Shown: positions 20,476 through 31,603 of the stretch, one piece after another
How the letters are laid out: each line of letters opens with the position of its first letter
Numbering within the stretch: the first letter of the stretch is position 1
NCBI RefSeq assembly: GCF_004798865.1
Contig: NW_025335440.1
Coordinates: forward strand, 9,544,857 to 9,608,856
Source: Varanus komodoensis
Taxonomy: Eukaryota > Chordata > Lepidosauria > Squamata > Varanidae
DNA length: 64,000 nucleotides
Direction: 5' to 3'
Translations under genes and position numbers: made by a program
The notes under the pieces: generated by a model
Seen by the model: the letters and a program-made list of their open reading frames with translations, nothing else
The model's database searches: none
Told to the model about the DNA's origin: nothing

Positions 20476-22860
20476 GAGAGGGGCAGGAGGAAGTAGCTGG
20501 GCAGGCTCCTAGCCATCGAATGCCCAGTTACTGTATCGTGACATATTACTCCAAAATCGTGTTGCTCACCATGCTGCAAAAAGCATCACTCATTCTTTCT
20601 GCACAGGAGCAGGAAGAGGGGTCGTTTTCTGGTCAGCTGGCAATCCAAAGCACCCTTGGGTCAAACATGCTTCCAAAGGGTATGTTCAGCAAGACCTGGT
20701 GAGGACTTGCCCATTTAGGCTGCAGAGATATAGATCACCTTCCCTGAGCATGTTGGGAGCTTTACATTGGAGGCCTGGAATCTTTTTCTTTCCAAGGGTC
20801 AAATTCAATTTTAGAAGGGCTCTTGGGAATCACACTCCAGTGGTGGACCAGGGCAAGAGCAGAAGGGGTGGGTCAGGAATATGAGAAGTTGGTGGAAAGT
20901 AGGTGGGGCCAGAGGAGGGGGAGGGGCCAGAGGAGGGGGAGGAGCCATCTAATGAGCCTCAAAGAGCCACATTAGGACCTCAGGTGGGTCTGGTTTGGTC
21001 CAGAGACCTATGATGCAACATCCTTGCATTCTGGACAAAGCTGTCGGTTAGGCTACTTGTCTATCTCTACCTTGGGAAGATGGTCTTGGGACATTTAAAT
21101 CAGGGCATGATAAGAAATAATAACCCCCTGTTTCACCCAAGCATCTGGTAATCCAGAGATACACTGTCCCAGTATATGGAGGTTCTGTTTTGTTCTTATC
21201 CTAAGACCCTTCAATACTTTTTCCATTGAATTAGCCAATGGACTGTTGCTGATTGTTGTTGGTTAGCCATGAAGCAGTTTTTGAATCATACCTTTTTAAT
21301 TTAAGCTCCACAGGCCACTTTTCAGCCTTGCAAAAGTTTAAGTTCTAAGTTTATCTGATTTAAGTTCTCAAATTTTACATTCTGGGGCACAGATCTTGAA
21401 GTTCAAACAAGAGGGATTAGAGATGCAGCAATAAAACAGCAAACAGGAAATGGCTGTTTTCCACGTGCCGGTTCAAACTGAATGAACCACAGGCATTTTC
21501 TCTTCTTCTAAAAATATGTTTATTGCAGTTCACCCCTCTTGGGCTTTCTCCTTCGTAAATCCACGTTGATCCTATGCTGGAAATGTTTGATCTGTGAAAT
21601 CCACGTCCACATCCAGACATACTGCACCTTGAACGCGGCATCCAAGAATTACAAAACCCTTCCTCACACAATACCAGAGTTGGGGTTCTCCAGGAGTGGA
21701 GACCAAAGACATGTGAGAACAAGCCCTTTATCAGATCTCCCAATAGTTAAAAGATGTCACACACTTCTGCCCGTGGAAGAACAGCGGAGGTTGAAAGCAT
21801 TTGTTTGGTCTCATAAAACATCCCATCCCTCTGGTCTTTATACAATACAGAAAGGGGCAAACTTTTTTTAATTGAGAACAGTGTGTGTCTTCATATGCTG
21901 CAGCTGGAGGTATTCTAGGTTTTATTTCTGTGGCGTATGTGCCCTCGCAACATTTTAGTGTGATGTTTATTTACTGTAGAGTTTCTAAGACCTAACCATG
22001 CTAACTTGCTTTTTTCCTGGGCATCGAGCCTCCATCCATCTCATTGAGCAAATGACATCCGTGAAAAGATGAATTGCCTTTAGACAGTTCAAGATCCCTG
22101 AGGGTCCGGATATACCTCCAGGAAGTGAGTTGGGCTCCGGTAATTAGAAAAAGGATGCACTAGATGTCCACTTCTAGTTTTGTCCTTCAGTTACACCATT
22201 TGAGTTTGACCTTTCTTAGGTCCTTCGGTTTTCACTTGCCAAGTCCCTAGAGCTGGTAAGGATTTCCTGAAGATATGCAATTTTCTGGCAGCAAGCTGGA
22301 ATCTTGCCCTCCCACCAATCCTCCTTCCTACCTTAACTATCTGCTACAATAATCAGCAAAATAAATCATCAATTCCACACACAACTTTCCTATCCTCCTT
22401 CCTTTTTTAAATTCCATCGATGCTGTAAAACTCTGTCACACAGAAGGACACTGGAAACCGTCTCTGCCAAAAAGAATCAAATAAGTATTCTTGCGGAGAT
22501 ACAATGAGAGCCCCTGTGTAAATGATTCGAATACTTGGTTAATGCCGTGGCTGAAATAAGGTTTTCTTTAAGCTGGCAAGAAAAGTCACACCTTCCAGGG
22601 TCACTCACTGGCTAGAAGAGAAGCGCAGAGGCTCAGACCCAAACCCAGGTCAGGCTGGATTTGGCCTCCGGTGCCAAGTTTAGTGCCCCTGCTATAAACC
22701 TGTTTTCTGAACTTGCTCTTTTTCCTTTTCCCTCCCCGCACTCTATTCCTTTTGCCTTTTGGTAGGTTATATAACCCACTTATTTTCCACACTTTAACTG
22801 CTTGAGGGGGCAGGCGGGGGAAGGGTGCTGTGTAAAAAGCACTAAGTAAAACCAATCTCT
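20476..22860. other. Mostly unique sequence with a minisatellite
   Basis: No gene recognised. An 18-19-bp G-rich unit (GGGGCCAGAGGAGGGGGAG) is repeated in tandem at about 20904-20941. The GC-rich stretch 20820-21005 could belong to an unrecognised repeat. Confidence 0.4.
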
Positions 22861-22869
22861 CGCATTTCT

Positions 22870-23335
22870 GGTAGAATTTCCAACCTGCTATTTGTGAGTG
22901 GCTGTCATGCTGCTCAGACTGAGTCTTACGTGGTCCAGCTTTTTAGACCTCCAGCGTCATGTTTTCCAGACCATCCTGCCTCTTCTGTCTGCCAGGCTTC
23001 CAGCACGAGTGTTTATGGGCACAGCCGCTCCTCTGGCCGCTCGGCGCTTCAAGTTATTCCCCGAGCCGGCCAGGAAAGCGCTGCTCAATAATGCATGGCC
23101 ACCGCTCAGCCGCGCTCGGCATCCATCAGGCGAAGGCTCCATGCGCAAATCCATCAGTCATTGAGCTAACACAATTAAAGTAATTCTCGGAGCGCATCGT
23201 CATGGGGTCAACGTGATGCTTCCCATTTTGAAAATAAATGTCTCTCTGTTGCCTTAGTATTTATGTAGCAGCAGGAGGACCATTAGGCTGTGATCATGTT
23301 CTGCCAGGATGGCATTATCTCTTAACGAGAGCGGC
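22870..23335. other. Candidate conserved non-coding block
   Basis: About 465 bp free of recognised repeats, with scattered CpG and homeodomain-type TAAT/ATTA cores (for example 'caataatgcatgg' and 'acaattaaagtaattctc'). Overlapping frames of 65-88 codons have no convincing coding features. The look is that of developmental enhancers, but conservation cannot be judged from one sequence. Confidence 0.3.
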
Positions 23336-23666
23336 TGCGTAGCCTCTGAGTGTGCCCCGGCCGCCCTCCTGCGTGCCGTCTCCCTGTCATTCCACACCCC
23401 ACGTTCCTCCACTGCTGCGGCTGAGAGGGCCCAGGGGAAGGTATGCCGTGAAACAACGAAAGCCCATCCTTAGCACCTCTGGGTGCAAACAAGCTGCAAG
23501 CCTTCCCAGAAGTTTCTTCACCATGGAATGAACCTCCCTTTGCACGTTGCGTTACTTGGATACAGCCCAGCGAGTCGGATGCTCCAGTCTTACTCCTCCT
23601 GGCAAGCATCCACCCCACTTTTCTGTTCGTCTTCATTCACAAAATATCAGCAATATTTTAGAAGGA

Positions 23667-23692
23667 GTGTGTGTGTGTGTGTGTGTGTGTGT
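23667..23692 (+). repeat. (GT)n microsatellite
   Basis: An uninterrupted dinucleotide run of about 13 units. Confidence 0.92.
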
Positions 23693-23799
23693 TTAGGGTT
23701 GGTTTGGCTTTGACCTATTGCACAACAAAACATAAACTGGAAAAAACCTTACCTGTGCAAAAGATCAGAAATATTTTAGCAATAGTTATGTTGTAAAAG

Positions 23800-23860
23800 A
23801 CAGTGTGGTGCAGTGGTTAGAGCGTTGAACTGGAACTTGGGCGATCTGGGTCCCAGTAAG
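23800..23860 (+). repeat. SINE 5' head fragment
   Basis: 'agtgtggtgcagtggttag', then 'gcgatctgggtcccagta': the A and B box region of the tRNA-headed SINE. Core and tail are missing. A 3'-truncated SINE is unusual for target-primed insertion, so later deletion is likely. Confidence 0.65.
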
Positions 23861-24059
23861 CACTAATCAGTAGAAGTCCTCCACAGCGGCCTTTTGCATC
23901 AGTTCTACCTGAACCATGCCAAAAGAACAAATGAAGAAAATCTGCAGAATGTTTTTTCCCTCCCTTGGAGACCAGTTTGGAAGATTTTGCCCCCAGGACA
24001 ACCTCTCCTCACCTCCAGAGCCACAGAGGAAAACCAAGATTTGGTGGGGAACCATTCAC

Positions 24060-24142
24060 TGGTGCATTTGTTTATTCATTTATAAAAGCTTTTATATACC
24101 TTTTGATTAGCCAGGGCCTCTCCAAACCATTTACAACAGGAA
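24060..24142 (-). mobile_element. LINE 3' tail fragment, probably L2-like
   Basis: Begins with TTTATTCATTTATAAAAGC (complement of an AATAAA-type tail), followed by 'cagggcctctccaaacc' and 'atttacaac', the complement of a LINE terminal stem variant. It is too short to assign to a subfamily. Confidence 0.4.
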
Positions 24143-24149
24143 ATGGTAT

Positions 24150-25910
24150 GGATCTACTGCTCCATAGCACTAAAAGGGCCATGCGTAGCTTCCTCTTGTG
24201 CGACAGCTGAACTTTTAATTCTTTGGCATGTCTAAAAGGCTCGCATTAAGCTTTGGGTTAATCTAAATTTGACCTTCTTAGTGCTCCATAGCACTGAGAA
24301 AGCCAAATATTTTTGGTTAAAACTCACTGTCTCATCTTTGCCAAATTCAGTGCCAGAGAGAACGGGCCCCTGCTCTCAAGGGAGACAAGGCCACTTGTGG
24401 CCGGGCTCCTGCACCACTTCCGGCAGCAGGAGCTGCTTCTCTGCAGAAGGGGCTGGTCACGGGTCCATGTGTTGGGCCCCACTGAGCAGCGGGGCCTCAG
24501 CAATAGCCCAACCATGCCGGCTCTTGAACCCCAGCCCTGAACAGCCCCATATGGCTCTGCAGAATCGAATCCCTACGGAAAGCAATCGTCATTTTCCAAA
24601 CTACGGACAGCCTCCGCTGGCAGAGGCATCCCTTTGGGGGACGATCACCAAACGGGGAGAAACAAGCTGCTTGATTTTGTTCCCTTTCTGCGCTTGCAAG
24701 CGTCGGGGCCTTGTGTGCGCATTCACGGCATTCGGTCCCAAGAATGGTTTTGCTGTGTCGAACAGCAAAGGACCACAATACTTCCCTTTGTTCCGCGAAG
24801 CCCCGAGCAGTCGGATCCACACTTGCATCAGAGACCTGCTTCCCTGGAAGAGCTGGCTGGCATACAATGCCGGCATTCGGCCAGCTGAATCAGGAAGCCA
24901 TTGGCTTGTTTCTGCTCCCTGGAGAACCAGGCTTGGCTTTTTGCCACAGTGGCTGACCTTTAATGAGAGATTATTTTCTGGCAGATAGTATCTGTCTTCC
25001 CCTTTGCATGGAAAGAATCAAAGAAAAGAAGCGGGGTGGACGGGGGGAGGCTTCACCTTAAATAAATTCCACGCAGGCCTGCATCATCGGTAGAAAGTGA
25101 TCACCATGCCGCATTGAGCAACCCTCAGAAGGGGTCCAGCACAGCCAAGCAAGAACTGAAATAGGTAAATCAGGTGTCATATTTTTGCAGGAATATTTAA
25201 AGCCATTCAGGCTGTCACCTCGAAATGCTTACTCCACGGAGCATAGCTGGGAAGGCGGGAGCCATGGAAAGCGTGAACCAGAATGCCTCCAGTGATGCTC
25301 TGCTGGGTATAATGCAGTCCTGGGCACGCTTAGCCAGAAAAATGGCTGGCAGCTCCCAGCAAGTCTCGGATAGCCTCGTTCGGAGCTGCAGGCTGTTCTG
25401 CCTGAAAATGCCTGGGGTTGCATCCTTCTGCCCTGAAGTCTTGATGTAAGTCTCCAAACTTAGAGGTCAGTGTGCATCAGGCACCTGGAATGCACTTCAG
25501 TGCTGCCCCTTGCGCTGGGTGTTTTATCTGGGTGGGTGCTTTCTTCCGCCTAGGTAAAGTGCAGAGCAGGAAGGGAGGCTGAGACAGAGTAGTTGGCAGA
25601 GACCTTGTCCTCGGGCCCTCCAAGACCCAGCTGCCCTCGCAGGGGCCAACCGGTTCTGTCTTTCTGCGCCTGCTGGCTGGGGGATGGTGGGACGGCTCTT
25701 GGAGCTCTGGGGCCAAGATCTTGGAGCCAGAACTTCAAATGTCACTACGCCTTCCACGAGGCGATACCTGGAGGCCTTGCAGGATTGTTCTCTAAGTGCA
25801 AAAATGGCCGTTAAAATTCCACAAAACAATTACGACCTACCAGAACAAGGAAATAAAAATAAGTCTGATATCAGAAACAGTAAAATAGAGCAGTACCCAG
25901 CCAAAGCCAG
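24150..25910. other. Unique, moderately CpG-bearing sequence
   Basis: No repeat recognised over 1.7 kb. A 239-codon plus frame (24269-24988) is open but has no domain, no codon pattern and no obvious splice context, so it is treated as chance. The stretch 24560-25000 could be conserved non-coding DNA. Confidence 0.4.
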
Positions 25911-25914
25911 GAAA

Positions 25915-25949
25915 CACTTGTGTAAGCAAGCACTTGTGTAAGCAAGCAC
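25915..25949 (+). repeat. 17-bp direct duplication at the L2 left edge
   Basis: CACTTGTGTAAGCAAG is present twice in tandem directly before the L2-like element. It may be unrelated local slippage or a trace of the insertion. Confidence 0.6.
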
Positions 25950-25954
25950 AACTG

Positions 25955-27685
25955 ATGGATGACTTTCAGTTGTTGTGGCCTGATGATGTGGACAAGGTGC
26001 TTGGACGAGTACGTCCCACCACTTGCCTATTGGACCCTTGCCCATCTTGGCTAATTAACAACGCCAAGCACGGGATAGGGACCTGGATCTTGGAAGTGGT
26101 TAACGCCTCTGAGGGAGGGTCGAGTGCCTGCCCCTTTAAAGGCGGCGGTAGTCCAACCGGTCCTGAAGAAGGCGTCACTGGATCCAGAGATGGCCACTAA
26201 TTATAGACCTGTGGCCAACATCCCGTTTCTGGGCAAGGTGTTAGAGCAGGTGGTGGCGGGACAACTCCAAGCACTCTTGGATGAAACTGATTATCTGGAC
26301 CCATTTCAGTCTGGCTTCAGGCCCAGGTATGGCACTGAATATGCCTTGGTCGCCCTGTTTGATGACCTGTGCAGGGAGAAGGACAGGGGGAGTGCGTCCC
26401 TGTTGGTTCTCCTGGACCTCTCAGCAGCTTTCGATACCATCGACCATGGTATCCTTCTGGATAGGCTAGCGGGATTGGGGGTCGGAGGCACTGCTTTGTG
26501 GTGGTTCCGCTCCTATCTCAACGGCCGATTCCAGAAGGTGGTGCTGGGGGACTATGGCTCTGCGCCATGGCAGCTATGCCATGGAGTTCTGCAGGGGTCC
26601 ATTCTGTCCCCCTTGCTATTTAACATCTACATGAAACCACTGGGAGAGGTCATTAGGAGGTGTGGGCTGCGGAATCATCAGTATGCTGATGAGACCCAGC
26701 TCTACCTCTTTTCAACTGATCCAGGTGAGGCAGTGGCTGTGCTGAACCGGTGCCTGGCCGAGGTAATGGGCTGGATGAGGGCCAACAAACTGAAGCTCAA
26801 TCCAGACAAGACGGAGGTCCTGTTGGTAGGTGGGTCGGGCTTCGGGATGGGGAACCTGGACCTTCTCCTGAACAGGGTTGCACTCCCTCTGAGGGACAGG
26901 GCTCGCAGCTTGGGAGTGCTCCTCGACCCAGAGCTGTCTTTAGAAGCCCAGGTGATGGCGGTGGCGAGGAGCGCCTTCTTCAGCTTTGGCTGATCCATCA
27001 GCTGCATCCCTACCTGGAGAACGACTGCCTGGCAACTGTGACATATGCATTGGTGACTTCCCAATTAGATTTCTGTAATGCGCTCTACGTGGGGCTGCCC
27101 TTGAAGACAGTCCGGATACTTCAGTTGGTGCAGAATAGAGCTGCCAGGCTGCTGACGGGGACTGGGCGTTGTTCTCATATAACCCCAGTTCTCCGTCAGC
27201 TGCACTGGCTCCTGATTGAAGTCCGGGCCCAATTCAAGGTGTTGGTCATCACCTATAAAGCCCTCAACAGCTTGGGACCTGGTTATCTAAAGGAATGCTT
27301 GCGTCCATATATGCCCTCCCGCCCCCTGAGATCGGCGGGGGAGGCCCTTCTCCGGGAGCCCTCCGTGAAGGACATTAGGAGGGTGAGTACCCGGAGGAGG
27401 GCCTTCTCTGCGGTGGCGCCCCACCTATGGAATGCGCTCCCCAGAGGGGTCCACCTGGTGCCACCGTCGTTTGTTTTTCGGCGCCAGGCCAAGACCTTTT
27501 TATTTAAATGATATTTTAATTGTTAATCGGTTGTTTTATTTAGTGGTTTTAAATTATGGCCGAGATACTCCAAATTTTTAATGTTATTCTATTCTTTGTT
27601 TATTTATTTTCTTTGTAAGCCACCCCGAGGCTTCTGCGATGGGTGTGGCATAAAAATGTTATAACTAACTAAATAAATAACTTTC
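25955..27685 (+). mobile_element. L2-like LINE (CR1/L2 clade) with most of the reverse transcriptase
   Basis: A 5'-truncated non-LTR retrotransposon of about 1.7 kb. In intact relatives ORF2 encodes an endonuclease and a reverse transcriptase; this copy starts in the linker between them. Frame 1 (about 25955-26110) reads 'RPTTCLLDPCPSWLI'. Frame 2 (from 26124) carries 'NYRPVANIPFLGKVLE', 'DPFQSGFRPRYGTE', motif A 'LLDLSAAFDTIDH', motif B as 'GVLQGSILSPLLFNIYM', motif C as 'YADETQLYL' where YADD is usual, and 'LNPDKTEVLLVGG'. Frame 3 (about 26980-27508) carries 'LDFCNALYVGLPLKT', 'ITPVLRQLHWL', 'FKVLVITYKALN' and 'RRAFSAVAPHLWNALPR'. A loss of two bases near 26110 and of one base near 26981 explains the frame changes. 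The 3' end is 'gtaagccaccccgaggcttc', then 'ggtgtggcata' and an AAAT-type tail. Dead, but the youngest-looking element in the window. Confidence 0.92.
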
Positions 27686-27689
27686 CAAA

Positions 27690-28830
27690 AGAATCAAAAC
27701 ACAGCACATTTTCAGTTCTGTCTACAGCAGTAGAAACAAGCTGACCAGGCCTGAGTTGGCCGAACTAGGAGTAGTGAGAACTTCCACTAGTTCAACAAGA
27801 ACTTACCAATGTTTTGCATAAAGAGAAAAGAAGGAACTTCTTCCCAACCTGGTACCGTGAGTGTCAAATTCCCATCGTCTCCACTAGCAGATCTTTTGTA
27901 AACATAATAGGTCTTTATGGCCCATTCCAGACCAAGGGGCCCTAAAATTGTTTGCACTGCACCAGGAAGCAACTTACTGGAGTTGGAGGATTAATTCCAC
28001 CCTCCCAGGATTGCAGCTAAGCTTACAGGGACCTGGGGCATCATGGCGTGGCAGCAGTGGTCCTGCGAATAAAGGGTGTCCGTGCTGCGTCCTCGTGAGC
28101 CCCGATTCCACTACGTTGCTCTTGGGAAAGGGGTTTAGATGGCCGTGTCTGTATTACTGAAATAATGCACCACTGACTGAAGGCTCAATCCAGGGAGGAT
28201 GCCTGTGGCCCTCCAGCCTCAGAAGATTATGGGAATCTTATGCCAGGCTGGAGGAGCAGCAGGCTGGCAGTCTCCTCCTCCTCCTCTACTCAGTGGCCCA
28301 ATAGCCAATTTCAGCCCTCCAGCTGTGGCACTTCAGAAAGGGACTGAAAGCAGCAGAGCTGCTACCAGATGCTTAGTATTCATTTATTTATTATTTGGTT
28401 TCTCACCCACCCTATCAGCTGCACGGCTCCTGTATCCTGTGGGACCAGTCTTGCCCCCTTCCCAGCTCCTCTAGGCCCCTTCCGCGAGCTTCCACCTCGG
28501 AAAAGCAGTGTTGTGATTTTTCCAACGCTTTCTGCAAAGGGAAGGAGAGCCGATCCGAGGTCAGAGCTCTTTTCCGACCTCGGAAACCCTTCCGTGCCCC
28601 TCTGGAATCTTTCTGTGGGTGAACAGATGGCCCTGAAAAGCAGACAAGCAGCGCTACTCTTGCCCAGTACTGGCCCACGGACATGCCATCCTTTAAAAGT
28701 GTCTGCGCTGGTGGTAAACCCCAGGAAAAACAGACACATTTGTTAACCCTGATGTAAAAGAAGAAGCAAGACCACTTTTGAGCATGTGCATTGTTGCATT
28801 TCAAGCACCTTCAAATCAACCTACCTCACA
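27690..28830. other. Apparently unique sequence
   Basis: No gene or repeat recognised with confidence. Overlapping frames of 75-129 codons near 28369-28804 are mutual shadows. Confidence 0.4.
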
Positions 28831-28834
28831 GGGA

Positions 28835-29105
28835 TGTTGTTTGTTTGTTTAAAGCTTTTTCTGTGCCGTCCAATACTAAAGTCTCTGGATGATTTACAAG
28901 AATAGAAAAGAAAAAAGAATAAAGCAACGGCGCCAGGTGAACCTCCCTGGGGAGCGTGTTCCATAGTCGGGGTGGAACCGCCAAAAAGGCCCTTCTCTGG
29001 GTATCTACCCTCCTAATTTCCTTCAAGGAGGCCTCCTGGAGAAGGACCTCTGCCTCAGATCTCAAGGGGCAGGTAGGCGCATAGGGGAGAAGGTGCTCCT
29101 TCAGG
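28835..29105 (-). mobile_element. L2-like LINE 3' end, minus strand
   Basis: The minus frame 28826-29065 reads 'LRSEAEVLLQEASLKEIRRV', then 'RRAFLAVPPRLWNTLPREVH', homologous to the C-terminus of the element at 25955 (RSAGEALLREPSVKDIRRV). The 3' UTR differs (tail AAACAAACAAAC on the minus strand), so it belongs to another subfamily. It is 5'-truncated. Confidence 0.82.
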
Positions 29106-29112
29106 TATCCAG

Positions 29113-29212
29113 GTATTGTTGTTGTGGGAATAAGATGGAGAGGAGACTGATGTGAGCTGCCTTGAACTCCTTGGAAGGAAGAAGATAGGATTTAAATACA
29201 ATAAATAAATCA
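29113..29212 (+). repeat. SINE 3' half
   Basis: Reads 'attgttgttgtgggaataag', 'gtgagctgccttgaactcc', 'ggatttaaatacaataaataa': the end of the core and the L2-like tail of the SINE. The tRNA head is missing. Confidence 0.72.
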
Positions 29213-29214
29213 GT

Positions 29215-29880
29215 ATGTAAACAGGAACACCACTGTGCCTACGGAAATGAGGGGTGTTTGAGCCAAACCTCCTGCTCTCTAGGGGGGTATTGGGGGGGAG
29301 GGTGCTGTGCTGTGGGCCCCCAGACCTACATGCTGGCATGAAGCTTCCTTTGGCCCCAATCCTGTCTCACCTGGGCACTGTGGATGGGAACACACGGCAG
29401 CTCTTGAAACATAACATTACATAATTATCCCTTTGGGGATCGGTTACCAAGACTCCTGCGCAGCTGATATTCAAAGCACAAGCTACCTCATTTAAATTTA
29501 GAAGCTGACTGATTCCCTCTGGGAACCGGGTGATGGCGGGGGAAGCACCCTGCAGCTTCTAGCCTCCGGTCGAGAGAGCTGAGCCAGGCCTGGCTTTCCC
29601 CCACTTCACAACACCTTCCTTTGACGAACTGGCTTTCCGGCACTCTTTCGGGGCTGGGGAGAAGAGCAGGCAACAGAAAGTGCTTCAACGGTTTTAAGCC
29701 TCCAATTTCATTTTGAAGGATTTATTGCAGGATTGCTGATGCAGTGCCAGCTGACTTGAATATGTGAAAAGTATGACATTCTTTTTAAAAGCTGAACCTC
29801 TTGAACTATAAATCTCTTCTCCCCTGCTTCCCACCCCCCCCCCACCCCTCACTCGTCCCTTTTAAGAGGAGGAAATCCGG
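29215..29880. other. Apparently unique sequence
   Basis: No gene or repeat recognised. There is a C-run at 29834-29845. Confidence 0.45.
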
Positions 29881-29884
29881 CACA

Positions 29885-30285
29885 GTATTTATTTATTTAT
29901 TCATTCATTCATTAAAACATTTCTATGCCGCCCCGAGGCTTCAGCGAATGGGGCGGCTCACAACATAAATTAAAATACAAGAAATAACAATATAAAATAA
30001 GTCGCCCTGGCCAGATAGAATAAGCAAATAATATTAACAATTAAAATGACGCTTAAATAAAAAGGTCTTCACCTGGCGCCGAAAAACAAATAACGACGGT
30101 GCCAGGCGGACCTCTCTGGGGAGCGCATTCCATAGACTGGGCGCCACCGCAGAGAAAGCCCTCCTCCGAGTAACCACCCTCCTAATTTCTTTCACAGAGG
30201 GTTCCTGGAGAAGGGCCTCTCCCGCAGATCTCAGGGGGCGGGCAGGCATATATGGATGTAAGCGCTCCTGTAAGTATCTACAGAA
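29885..30285 (-). mobile_element. L2-like LINE 3' end, minus strand
   Basis: The minus frame 30034-30312 reads 'YLQERLHPYMPARPLRSAG', 'EALLQEPSVKEIRRVVTRRR', then 'AFSAVAPSLWNALPREVRL' and 'FRRQVKTFLFK', matching the C-terminus of the element at 25955 almost residue for residue. The 3' UTR ends in the CCCCGAGGCTTC stem and an AATGAATAAATA tail (complement 29887-29925). It is 5'-truncated; the surviving coding part is open. Confidence 0.9.
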
Positions 30286-30647
30286 TTTGTGAGTTTCGCA
30301 GCCGAAACCCACAATGCCATTTGTGACTTATCCCAGGTGGCTAGCGAATGCCCATGGCTAAGCCCCCATGGCAAATTGCCGCCTTCCGTTGGTTTCCACC
30401 CTTCACAGCTATTCCGAGACACTCGTGTGGCTGGGCTGTAACACGGATGCCCAGCTTCACGGGCCTCAGCCGTGGGTTGTGTGGTCCTCATCCAGTTCCC
30501 CTTGTAGACTGGCTGCTTGCCCTGCTTCGAATGAAGCCTTGAGAGACGGGGCCGCCCAGCAAGCCAAGGGCAATATTTGGGCCTGACGTTTCCTTGGGGC
30601 AAGACAGGAGTAGGCAAGTTAGCAAGCTGAAGCCAGAGCTCTGTTAG

Positions 30648-31250
30648 AAGCATAGAAACAGAGCGAGTCAGAAGGGGGCTCCTGGGCCATCTAGTCTGAC
30701 CCCGGCTCCAGCTGGCTCCACTCATGTAATCTCCAACATGTGACTGTCCAATCTTTCCTTGAACGCCCTCACTGAGGGGGCCTCAGCCACCTCCCGTGGA
30801 AGCCCATTCCATCTCCTGGGGGGTCCTAACCGTCAGGAAATCCTTCCTGAAATCCGACCTGAAGCCTGGTTCCTTGAGCTTTGCCCCATTGGAACGCGTC
30901 CTGCCCTCCACTGCAGGGAAGAGCAGCTCATGGCCCTCCTCCACATGACATCCCCTCACATACCTAGAAGTCACTAAAAGTTCCCCTTGGAATCTCCTCT
31001 TCTCCAGGCTGAAAAGACCCAATTTCCTCAATCTCTCCTCATAGGCCATCTCTCCCAACCCGGCTACCATTCTTCGATCCTGCGCTGGACTGATTCTAAC
31101 CTAGCTATGTCTCTCTTGCAATGTGGAGCCCAGAACTGGGAGCAGTACCCCAAGTTGTGGGTGCATCAGAGTAGTGTAGGGTGGCATCAACACCTTCCTA
31201 CATCTGGAAGCCACACATCTGGCTACGCATCCAGCAGCAAGTGCTCGGAG
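30648..31250 (-). mobile_element. CR1 LINE 3' end, minus strand, about 600 bp
   Basis: Starts with the complement of the CR1 tail (TAGAAACAGAGCGAGTCAG). The minus frame 30783-31070 reads '[20 protein letters not shown]', 'ELLVTSRYVRGCHVEEGHEL' and 'FRKDFLTV', the conserved CR1 ORF2 C-terminus. A further part near 31101-31307 carries 'ASRCRKVLMPPYTTLMHPQL', which lies upstream. It is 5'-truncated, with the frame broken between the two parts. Confidence 0.88.
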
Positions 31251-31519
31251 ACACTGGAGCAGAAAGAACAGCATTAGGGTTGTCCAGACCAGTAGGCAGC
31301 TTGGCAAACCATGAAGGCTTTTAGCGTGGAGCCCGCTGTGGCTCAGCCACAGGACACGGAAGTTCTCTAGCCAGGGCCCAACTTGTGGAGTCGCCGAGTG
31401 GGTTCACACAACCTGACAAGGAGCCAGGGACTTTTTGTAAAAAGGTGCTTGTCACAGCGCCTGGACACACGTGCAGAGACTGACCGTGGTGACTCGTTGG
31501 CTGGGTTCACTGCACTGTG

Positions 31520-31553
31520 CACGGGAACAGTACAACCGTGCACTGTTCCCGTG
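31520..31553. repeat. Inverted repeat, 12-bp perfect arms
   Basis: CACGGGAACAGT (31520-31531) and its exact complement ACTGTTCCCGTG (31542-31553) flank a 10-bp loop. Confidence 0.9.
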
Positions 31554-31569
31554 GAGCACAGAATTTTGC

Positions 31570-31603
31570 CCAAATGCGCTGGTCTGCCAAATGCGCTGGT
31601 CTG
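31570..31603 (+). repeat. 17-bp tandem duplication
   Basis: CCAAATGCGCTGGTCTG occurs twice without change, 17 bp after the inverted repeat ends. Confidence 0.95.

Noticed and set aside
20780-21005. GC-rich stretch resembling a DNA transposon interior
   Set aside because: Only a vague similarity to AGCCACATTAGG-type ends; no inverted ends could be placed.
24269-24988. 239-codon open frame (plus)
   Set aside because: No recognisable domain, several overlapping frames of similar length, and no support for splicing. Kept only as part of a candidate conserved block.
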